From Puffinus mauretanicus (lineage: Eukaryota; Chordata; Aves; Procellariiformes; Procellariidae): a DNA stretch of 64,000 nucleotides. Below are positions 1 through 11,300 of this stretch, piece after piece (within the stretch, counting starts at the first letter, position 1; each line of letters begins with the position of its first letter). The translations under genes were made by a program, and so were the position numbers. The notes below the pieces were generated by a model that ran no database searches, was not told the DNA's origin, and saw nothing but the letters and a program-made list of their open reading frames with translations. The stretch covers positions 744,001 through 808,000 of the forward strand of contig JAJKFH010003821.1 in NCBI GenBank assembly GCA_023333565.1, written 5' to 3'.

Positions 1-3000
1 CTGTGGATTCACTTTTTGAGACTTAAATAGGTAGTTGGATTGGAGTGTATGAACTTGGGCCTTTGCTCTGAGTGGTAAAGTGTGAGAACAGCAAATGTAT
101 GCTTCAGCTAAAATTTGAATTATCGCCGTGATTGAATGGATGGGTGTTCTAAAACTACTCTCTATACATTCGTTTAAAGTCTTAATTATTGGCCTCTGCA
201 ATTTCAGATTTGTAGCTTAAATAACACCAGATGTTAGCCTCTTTCCTTAGCCTGAAAAGAGATCATGTGATTACATTCTTAGTTATACAGTTTCTGACAC
301 TGTCTGAAAAAGATGCGCTTGCAGAAGTTGTGGCTGCGACATGACCACTATAATGTGCTGAAGTGTCTTTGCGAGAAGAATGGGATTTACTAGCATTTTA
401 GTGGTAGAGTACTTCTCTTTGAAGGCTTCATGTGCTGCTTCCCATCAGTGCAAGACACTTTAATCAGTTGGTAGTTCTTAATTTACATACTAGTCTCAGA
501 ATTATGAAGACATACTGTCTGTTTATTAGCTAAACTGTAGACGTGGTGAAAGATGGTAGCTACCGTCTATTCACATGGGTTGGATAAGCTTGTGTAGAAT
601 TAACAGATGAAATTTCCTACTGTGAAATATGACTATGGAATGCTTCCAGAACATAGATAAGTCTGTTTTACCCTTTTAAAATTCCAGTAAACACTTATAT
701 CCGAACGATTTATTTTTTTAGGATTTAATTTTAGCCTTTTTAAATCTAATCCAATGGCCTTTTGGACAAGCACATCTTCCTTGCAACCTGATAGTAAAGG
801 TATTTACATACTGCACTGAATGTGTGATAAAACCACTTTAGCAGGCATGGTCAGTAACCCGACTGTGGCAAAGCAGTTGGCTCAGTAATCCTTACAATTA
901 ACATGCATGCTGAAGAAGAGTATTTAAAATTATGTGTCTGACTACTGTATTTGTCCTACTGGAGAATGTCTCTAGCCCTTAGTATGTTAATATGAGCTAG
1001 CACAATGGATGGCCCTGTTTAAGCTTTTGGCTTCTGTTTGCCTTATTTTCTGAGGGTATCTGCCTTGCACTTCTCCGTCACAGTTTTACTGAACAGGCAC
1101 ACTGGATCTCTAAAATTCCTCTTTTCTAAAGAAATTAAATTCTCCTGATATTTTTAGAGAATACATCTCTTCGTACCTGAGGTCTTCCACTTCAATGAAA
1201 TATTCTTGAAGATCTCAAGGCAGGTTATCAAGTAAAATGCTTGAATGTATGTAGCCTCTCTGCTGGAAATGTTTAACTCAGTTTCCTGATTATCAATATG
1301 TTAACTACTGCACTGTTTAAAAACAAGGAGTGCACAGAAATGAGAAAGCCAACTCCTTAACTACTGCTTATGTGTATATACTTCATGTATAATATGAAGT
1401 CCACCTTAGCTGGTCAGAAAACTTTTGCTGAGTAACCAATTTGTTTACATTCATAACCTGTAACCAAAACTGTTACAGCTTATAGTTTGATTATATGTCA
1501 TTATAAGATGTTACTAACGGTGCTTCTTGCAAGTATGCTTTCTGTAAGCATACTCAACTTACACAGTTCAACAGCATTTTAATTTTAAAAAGCAAATTTT
1601 TATTCTAGTCTACACAAGCCAGTCTTCTAATGTTAGTGTCTTACATTGTTTAAAAATGTCAAAATGTCATTCCAAACACCATTTTCCCAAAATTGTATAT
1701 CTAGAGAAGCTGTTCTTATTTAAACACTGAACTCTTCTGTATATATGATTTGATGAAAACTGTTCTGTGTTTTTAGGCATCCCTGTGCATGGCGTTTATT
1801 AACAATTCAGTTTTATTTTCATCATTTTATGTCTATAATGGGAAGTGATTAAGCATTCTGTGCCAATGCATATATGCAAGAACTTTTGCTACTTCAAATT
1901 GATCCTGTTTTTATGTCCGGGGTGTGTGAGGGCGGGTGTGTGTGTATTTAAAAAATAAACAAATGAGTATGCCTTTCTGGTACTTCAGACTGTTCTTCAC
2001 TTCTACTTTTCTGATAACTAGGATATAGTTATATACTTAATGATTTATTCACAGTTGGTAATTGTCTTCAGTGTAGCTTTTTGGTGGCTTTGTTTTGAGC
2101 TCTGACTTAATAGCAAATGACTTTGAGAAGTCCTTTCTAAATTAGGTTTTCAAGGCTACCTGATGCAAATATAATCTGAGGCTTTCTCATGGGGAACGTC
2201 TTTTGGGGAGCGGCTTCTGAGTTGTGCTAAAGCAGCATTCAAAAGAAATTTAACCTCATAGTAGTTCGGCACCTCCATGTAAAAGTACTTAAGTTTTTCT
2301 TGGGTCAGGTCATGAGCTTTTTATAAATGCTTTACAAGTCTGAATTAAAGTTGTTTCAATTGCATGTTACTGTATCAGTTACATGCATTAAGGTTTAAAC
2401 TCTGGTGCTTTTCTCTTCTATCCAGAAGATATTCACTGATCTGTGCATGAGAACAAAATATCAGTATTGTGACTAGCTAGATATTTAGGCCTACCTGGTC
2501 TTAATGTCAGTTGAAACAAAAGCAAAAATATAATACACCAGTGAAAACAACTGTTGTGCATGGTATTGTTCTTTATTTTGTTCCGTCCATATACTAACAA
2601 TGTTTTGTGTGGATTTTTTTCCCCTGAGTAGGAAGTTCTATTGTCACAAAGCCAACAGTCTTTTAAGAATATGTTGTACGTGTGCATGGCTCTTTGTTTT
2701 CATGGCTGCCTGTGAAGGTATATTTAAGCTGTTTGCAGCATTTTTTAATAAGAAAAGTTAACTTCCTTGTGGGGAGAGCGAATAGCAACTGACTGAACTG
2801 AACCAGTGAACATCTTGCTCAGTCTTAGTATTCTAAGGGCAAATACATGTTGTAATCTTAATCTTTGTTGTTGACCCCTTTTATCACTTTGAGTGGATGT
2901 TTGGAACAGTAGAATCTTAATCCAGATCAGCTTCATGAAGAACTTTACCTATGGATTAATCTGAAGTGATTTTTTTAATGTATTCCTCTTATTCAGATAC

Positions 3001-5209
3001 TTTGCACAAAGGCTAAAGAGACTGCATGGTAATTCTTTGGGAATGCTGTGTGTTGAATATGATGGACTATATTCTCTCTTGCCAGGGTCTTCTAGCTAGC
3101 TCAGGTTAAAGGAGGCTCACACTTTTACCATCTACCTGACTGACTTTTTTTTTGTTGAAGATACATTTTTGAAAATTCTCTAATCCTAAGGAAAGCTATT
3201 TTTTGTTGTAACCTTTAATGGCTGTAAGACTAAATACTCCACACTTAAACCTCTGTGGTGAACTTGGTGCAAACTTACGCAGTCCAATTAAGACACTTGT
3301 TTTACTAATCTGAGTGAATAAAACACATGTTAATATGCAGGATACCTACATATCTTGGTAACACGGTACTAGATGTACTCCTAATTCTTAAATCAGCTAG
3401 GGTTAGTGAGTTTTCTACATGAGATTCTGAGAAAATATATGAAAACATCTATAGCCTGCGGTCATGATATGAACTTAGAAATTTGCTGTTCAGGAATTTT
3501 ATCCTACATTTACTTTATACAGGCTCAGAAGAGCTATTGAGTTCTAAAAAAAAGTGAGCAAAAAGGATTACTCTACAAGACTCTCTGTGCTGGTAATGGG
3601 TTTGAGCTACACTCTGGTGTATAAATGCCTGAAATGATTAGCTTGTAATCAAAGGGGGAGTCAATTGGGGCAAAGGCTGGGGAGGGGACAATTCAAAAAA
3701 AGACTTAAATTTGAACTATACTTTGGATTTTGCTTTTACTCTACTCTTCTTTATATTGCTCTTAATCTACTGAAACATACTAGTGGGAAAACTGCTTTTA
3801 AAAAGCAGATTTATTTTAGTGTCTCAGTTGTGTCAGAGGATCAAGGGGTATGTCTGTAAACATTACACTTCTCTTCTGTCCTTGTCTCCTCTTGCAAGAA
3901 TGAATATCAAATTGCATGAGCAGGAAAATCAATGTTCCTCAGGAACTGAGTAGCAGTTTGGTTCCTAGCTGAAGCTTTAGGTTCCCACTATGTTGTGCCA
4001 CAAACTTAGCAAATATTTTCTAATGAAAAGAACAGTGAGCTTTTAAAAGCATCCTTCAAATTCTGCTGACTAGTTTAACTTAAACCTGGAGAATGTTAGC
4101 AAATAGGTTGACTTACTAAAGCAACCAAATTATTCTTAGAAACAGCTGATGCATGGATATTGATGTGCTTGGGGGGTAATTCTTATAAATAGTTAACAAA
4201 TTTGTTTCTCACATCTTTACCCCCAAACTCCTCCTTTCAAAACAATACTATAAAATCCAACCCAAACAAACAAAACCCCAACCAAACAATACATGATGCT
4301 TAAACTGGTATGTCCTCCCTCTTTGCTTCCATTCTGTCATAATAAACTCAAGTCTTTGTTTCCAAATCTGTCTGCTTGTTCTTATAGCCATACGTTTTTC
4401 TGCAGTTTGCTCTAGGCTGTGCTTTCAGCTTTAACCTTTGATTATGCACTGTTTTTGCAATACAAGTGGAAGGGACAACGTAATGTTGAAGGAGAGGGAA
4501 GAAAAAGCTATATAATAAAAGTGATAGTGGTATTTGTCCTTGCTGGAAAAATGAGTTAAATAGCCTGAAAGCAATATTTTTTGTTCTTCAACAAGATGGA
4601 ACTAAAAATTACTTTACTTTTGTAACAATAAAAGTTTCAGCAACGGCTATTATGGTAAATTGAGATTAGCTAATAAAAAGCTCAGATTTCCCATAGATAA
4701 TCTGAAATAAGTCCTATTCAGTTGCTGTTTAATATTTTCTAGGACTTAAAGCACTTTTAAGCAATTCAATAGGACATTCTTCTGTAGGCAGCTTCACTTT
4801 TTCTTTTTTCAGGCCTGAAGTTTGCCCCTCTACCTCTAGATGACACCTATATCCCTCTTCTCCATAGTCGTATTTTGTTTGATGTGAGGACTTAATTAAA
4901 TAATCCTTGTAACAATATAAAGATGCAGGCCTGTTTCTGTTCTGATACTTGAATTTCAAAGGCAATAGAACAGGATGTAGTTGGGCATGCAGGTTAGAAT
5001 TTCTTAAGTTTTAACAGGATGCTTTGTCCTAGCATCTTGTAACTTTGATTTTTCTTTTCTGGGGATCAGTAGAAAATACGTAGGCACCCAATGTATTTCT
5101 TATTGCCTTAGAATTAATTCAGTTCTGTAATAATGGCAATGTGGGGTTAATGTTATTCCCTCTTCTGAAATTATTCAGTTTTAATGGTTTGTTCAATTTC
5201 TGTAAAAAG
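1..5209 (+). other. RANBP2: RANBP2 intron upstream of the IR1 exon (partial)
   Basis: This is AT-rich sequence with no coding exon that I can support; the longest open frames are under 90 codons and have no recognisable content. It is inferred to be intron because the next exon (5210) begins mid-codon and the giant RANBP2 exon is missing. Small features only: a GT-rich patch at 1918-1948 and an A/C-rich patch at 4255-4292. No recognisable repeat. Confidence 0.75.
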
Positions 5210-5377
5210 CTGAGAAGACGACAATGTCAGAAGATGATCTTCCGTCTGATGAGGTTATAATAGTTTATGAGTTAACACCTACCCCTGAACAGAGAGCTCT
5301 TGCTGGCTTTCTCAAGCTACCTTCAACATTCTTCTGTTACAAGAATAAGCCTGGATATGTGAGTGACGAGGATGATG
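5210..5377 (+). CDS. RANBP2: RANBP2 exon: SUMO-ligase internal repeat 1, first part
   Basis: It encodes the IR1 SUMO-interacting segment ([10 protein letters not shown]) and the Ubc9-contact core ([11 protein letters not shown]), then an acidic SDEDD run. The donor is GGTAAGG. The acceptor is most likely the AG at 5208-5209 after a T-rich tract, but AG at 5213-5214 is also possible; the frame stays open either way. The exon ends in phase 1. Confidence 0.93.
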
Positions 5378-8300
5378 GTAAGGAATGCTAAAGTTGATCT
5401 TTGTGTTGCCTTTTTGTGCGGAAAGGGTGTAATACAATGCACTGGTGCAGCCCCACCTCGAGTACTGTGTGCAGTTTTGGGCGCCTCAATATAAGAAGGA
5501 CGTCAAACTACTAGGTTGTGTCCAGAGGAGGGTGACCAAGACAGTGAAGGGCCTCGAGCGCCAGACTTAGGAGGAGCGGCTGAGGTCACTTGGTTTGATG
5601 AGCTTGGAGAAGAGAAGGCTGAGGGCTGACCTCACCGCAGTCCACACCTTCCTCAAAGGCGGCAGCAGAGGGGGAGGTGATGCTCTCTCTTTGGTGACCA
5701 GCGATAGGACAAGAGGAAAGGGGATGAAGCTGTGTCAGGGAAAGATCAGATTGGACATTAGGAAAAGGTTCTTCACTGAGAGGGTGGTCAGTCACTGGAA
5801 CAGGCTCCCCAAGGCCATGATCATTGCACCGAGCCTGTCAGAGTTCAAGGAGCGTCTGGATGATCCTCTTAGTCTTATGGTTTAGTTTTAGGTAGTCCTG
5901 CGAGGAGCAGGGAGTTGGACTCGATGATCCTTATGGGTCCCTTCCAACTGGAGATATTCTATGATTCTACGAATACTATCAGAACCATGAGACACTTGAA
6001 TATTTTTGTTTGGACCGATGGGAAATAATCCTGTCATCTTCCTTATGGACGAAGATCTACACTCAGGTCTTCAAGACAGAATAGTACAGTGGAGACCCAG
6101 GAATGACTAAAGGGAATTTCTATTGGTGTCTTATGAGTATTGACACTGATATTACCAATGCAGTTGGTTAGGTAAGACTAAGTAATCGGATGTTTGAGCC
6201 TAGTCTCATTTGAGCAAGAGGCTTACTTCTGTAACTATTTTTAGAGACAAATACAAGGCAATCTTTATCAAAAACGAGCATGCTCAGGTTCCCTAAATGC
6301 TAGACTAATGGCTTATTTCTCTTCTAAAGCAAATTCCTAACACTAAAATTGGAAATATTTTGTATCAAATCTTATTGCATGCAACTAAAGTACTTTTAAT
6401 TTATTCAGCAGCAAATATGTTAAATGGAATTTCTGAAGCATTGTATTCAACGGAAAATGGGAGAAGACAAGCCACCTCCCACAAATATCTGAGCTTGCTA
6501 GTTTTTATATAAAAGATCTTCAGTCTTCCTTCCCAATTCTATTTAGCGGTACTCTTAATAAAATCACTTAATAAGAAATATGTTTTCTGAAAACAAAACC
6601 TGTGCCACACATCCGTAACAATCTAGGCTGAGAAAAGTGTCAAAAGCACTCTGAAGAACATGTATGCAAAATAGGAGGTTAAAGCTTACTTGCTCACCTG
6701 TGGAACTCTTAAAACATAAGTGAAAATTACGCATGCTTGCTTGAGTCAGAAGCAGACTTCTCTGTACTTAGAGGATGCCTGAGAACTTAGACTTGTTTCC
6801 TGTATTTAAGATGAAGACTATGAAACAGCTGTTAAGAGACTTAATGGCAGACTGTATCCCAGCAATACAGAAGAGAAAAAGAAATTGCAAGATCCTGTAA
6901 AAGGTATGTCTTAAAACACGATACTTATGTTTCAGTATATAAGAAATTTTAACCTCTAAATCTGAAGGACACTTGGGCACCGAGATTAATTTTCCTGAGA
7001 TAGTTTTTAGAAGCACTGATGCTGGGACCAGAAGAGCTGCATCTCAAAATGCAACTTTAAGCTCAGCATGTTGAACTGTTAATTAGCAGTAAAGTACCTG
7101 AATGAGAAATGTATGTTTCAGGTGGCCTCTAAACAAGAATATCAAAGTGTCTTCCTTCTTTGAGCTCCTTCTTCTGAATATGAAGAATTCAGTTTGGCAT
7201 TATACTGTACAAGACTAAAGTTGTCTACATCTGTGAATACTTGCTGCTTCCGCAGCTAGTCAATTACAATTTAAGCTTATGAGTTAATAATGTTTAATTA
7301 AAAAAAAAGATACTTGGTCTTTATACTAAAATTACAGGTGTAGAAGATTGAATTTGCTGCTTACATTTATGTCTACTTTGGCTGTGCCTCAGACTTCAGT
7401 GTTGCATAACTGAAAATCTGGGTAGATACTTCTAGAAGTGAAGTTTGAGGGTTTTTTGAGGATATGTGCTAGAAAGAGGTGGTATATATTGGGCCATCTG
7501 AAATACGAGCAAATGTTGAAGGAAGCTAGTAGTAGTGGCAGCTGCAAGATTGAACTCTTCATCATTGCACGGAAATTCCCTGATAGCAATAGAAAATGAA
7601 GTATGATGAACTTCCAATTCTAGTCACCCCAAGTGGAGTTAAGTTAGTCTTCACTTCCACTGTTTAAACAGTAATGCTATTTGAAAAGTCTCTTGAAGTC
7701 TTACCAGGTTGCTCTGGCTATCATGAGGTTATTTATAGGTGCCAAAAAATACTTCAGTATTTGGCTGCCTTCCCAGCTATTTTCCACTAATTTTTATTCT
7801 TTGCAGTAGGCATCACAGGAAAAAGTGAATTTGACAAAGAAAGAGAATGTGTCACTGCTTGGGAAAAGAAACCAACTCCTGAGGAGAAGGCTAAAGCAGA
7901 AACTTCACAGGTTCCTTCTACATCTGTCTGTGGTGTCAGCAGTGATACTGAGGAGGACAGTCCAGAAGACTATCAGACAGAAGTTAAAATTCAAGAAACA
8001 AAAGTAAGAACTAAATCTTTACTAAACTTTTTGTCATTAAACTTGTACAATTACTTTATATATGTGTGAGACTTTACATGGTTTTCACCTTTGTGAGAAC
8101 TAAAACATACAGTGGTGAAAAACTATTTGACTCTTTTGTGGCTGTGCCTCAAGTCTTTGCCAACACTGAAACGGAAGCTTAGATCTTAAGTTCCTTGGGA
8201 ACAGGAAGGAGGTACAGCCATTCTCATAAACTGCTTTGGCTAGTAAAATCACTCCTAATGTGTATATATATATAAGGACTAATTGATTTCAGAAAGAAGT

Positions 8301-11300
8301 AGTAGTCTTTTGAAAGCATACTACTTCAAAAATAGTTCAGTCTTTTGTCAAGTTAATGTCCAATGTGTGTTAAGTGTAATGAAAAACTTGAGAAAGCTTA
8401 CAACAACTATTTTTTTTGGTGTTGGTTTTTTCCGAAGTGACTGTTCTTAGTCTCCTGAGGAGACGGTTTGAATACTAGGCTGTTTTAGCTTATTTGCTTA
8501 TTACTTTGTTTTTTTATTAATCTCAGGAGAATGAGGTTACAAGCTCAACTGACTTAGTCTGTACTAATAAGGAAGAAGTACCTATTCCATCAACTGATGA
8601 GGTGACAGTATTTGTCCAGCCAGCTACCAACAATGAAGAACCAGATTCCACCACAGAAACTGTGCATGTATCACAGACTTTATCAGGAGCTGGTGACAAA
8701 CCTGTAGACTTGTCAACTAAAAAAAGTGATGTGGACTGTTCAGAGTCAACACAAGGTAAGGTCAGGGGTATGTTCTGGTTTTTTGTAGGAACTTAAACGA
8801 ATCTACAGAAAAGCATACTTATCTAATGTAGCTGCTGCCTTGCAGAGAAGTAGTACCAATACTGAATTAGAAGCATGAGTACCAATCTAGTAAAAACATG
8901 ACTGGGGATTAAAATAATTATATACATCAAATTCTGGTGTAAAATAATTATATACATCAAATTCTGGTGTCTTCAAATGGCACTACTACACAGCAATGCT
9001 AGTGTCTGTTGTATAATTTATGTATGATGTACTTTTCTTTCATTAGTTTACTGTCAAATACCACATGAATACTTATTAGAGCTCTGTGGATCTGCACAGA
9101 AGTAGCATGCTGAAACTATCTCACACAGTCTTGAGCCCTTTTTTTTTTAAACCATAATAAATGACTATCATTATGACAAGTGGCATGCAAACTTTAAATT
9201 TATTGGAAGGGAAAAATACTGTAGAGGCTTCTCCAGGTTATTTTTGTGACTACGTAACATTAAATACATTTTCTTTAAGAAAGGCAGAGAAAAACCTTTG
9301 ACTTTCCCCTCTTATTTGACAGAAAACAGAATCATCTCATTTGGTTTCGGCAATACTGCAGGCTTGTCATTTGCAGATCTGGCTTCCAAAAACTCTGGAG
9401 ACTTTGCTTTTGGCTCAAAAGGTGAGTTAAACTGGTCTGAGACAGACACTTAGCTGGACTTCTGCTTCATACAGTATACCTTTTGTGCACCTAATTTCTA
9501 CTGATTGATCAGTTAACAACAGTTTTTTGCAAGTTTTTGTCCAGAAGAAAAAACTACACAAAGTTTAAAATGTAAGTATCTTAATTGCAGATAAAAACTT
9601 CAAATGGGCGAATACAGGAGCAGCTGTGTTTGGAGAGACAGCCCGTAAAGCAGATGAAGATGAAGGTGGTAGTGATGATGAGGTGGTACATAGTGATGAT
9701 ATCCACTTTGAGCCAATTGTGTCCTTACCAGAGGTAAGGGGACTTCTGGGGCATAAAACAACATTAAGATAAGCATGTCTGCTAACACAGCAAGTTTTTG
9801 AAAAACGCTTTGCTTAACTAACTTTGCTTTCTGTGTTGTGTGCTTTGTTCTGTATTTCTTGCACTGCCTATGTAGAAACACCTGCTGTTTTAAATCCTAG
9901 TTCAGCTTAGCACTGGGGAAGTATCTGATGCATCAGTTAAAATCTTCCAAGTTTATTTCATTATACCTTGACTCAGTGTTGATCAGTATGCAAATTTGTA
10001 CACATAACTTGTAAAATCTAAAACTGATTCATTATAGCACAGTTGAAAACCAAGGGGGGAAACTGAATAACTGTTAGTGCTAATACAACTCAGCTGTGGC
10101 TTTGTATCCATGACTTGTAGATTCAGTCTGTGAAAGCCATGCCAACTTAAAATTTTTACTCTAAGCTAGGCAAGAGATTTCTAGAATCACTAAGCAATAA
10201 AGATGTTGTACAATTAGCCTCACCTGAAGGCTAAGGGAACTTACTTTGTTAGTTTGAAAATAAACTGTTGTTCAAGAAGTAGGAGAACCTTCAACTTTAA
10301 GGTAGCCTTGTAACTTACTGAGTGAGGCTTCACGCAATTGTTCATGTCTTGTTTTGGTATTTAGCCTTAGTGTGCCTAATAACAATTTCAAACTTTTTTG
10401 ATGTTATAGTTAAATCATCTGGCTTTCCTATAAATAATAGATTAGTATAATTATTAAGCAAGACAAATAGAACACAAATAAACAGTATGCAGTGTCCTTT
10501 AATTTGAACAGCAAATCTGATGTAGTTCGTAACATGCCTTCAGCTACCTTCTTCAAAATTTTGTATGCCTTTGCTCACCTGTGTGTCATATTATGACTTC
10601 TGTAGTTTTCTTTCTTCCCTTACTTGCTGCTTCTCTTCAGTCTCATTTCTCCCTCCACAAATAGTTGTTTGTCATGAATTTCTCCAGTTCTCTCAAGTGT
10701 TCCTTATCTTTGGAAGATGTGTTAACTAAAGAAGGTTAGAGGCCAATAATATGCATACATAAAGCAAGGAGGAGATATGGCTGTCAGGTGTCAGTTTGTT
10801 ATACTCAGTGTTTATTCTGTTCAAATGCAATTATCAAGTTCTTTAACAAAAAAGGTAACACCTGAAATGGTAATAGTACTATATCTTCCCTTCTCAGTGT
10901 GCACCATCATTCAGCAAACCTGAAACTTCCCTGGGAAACTTGCCAGAACACTTGATAGTGTTTTTTTAAAGGAAAAAGAAAAAAAAACACCACCAAAAAC
11001 CCCAAACAAAAAAAAAAACCCAAAAAAACCCAAAAAAACCCCAAACAAACAAACCACAAACCTGCCAAAATACAAACAAACAAAAAAACCACCCCCAAAG
11101 CAAAAACCAAACACCCACCAAAACCCCACCCAACAAACACCCACCAAAACCCATATGTACCATGGTTGCAGTGCTGTAATTTAATATAATTAACAGTGGA
11201 ATTTGTTGGGCTGTTAAATTCTGAACAGGCTAGATGTTTTACTCATTTCGGTATGTGATGAATATGATGTTCAAGAAAGGAACGCATTGAATAATCTTCC

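Noticed and set aside
300..390. Short open stretch that looks briefly coding (ATGCGCTTGCAGAAG onward)
   Set aside because: Only 26 codons, no splice sites in phase with RANBP2 and no recognised family.
10907..11163. Three overlapping minus-strand frames of 65-78 codons rich in Gly, Phe, Trp and Val
   Set aside because: They are the complement of the A/C-rich tract; all three frames give the same kind of low-complexity product, so this is a composition artefact.
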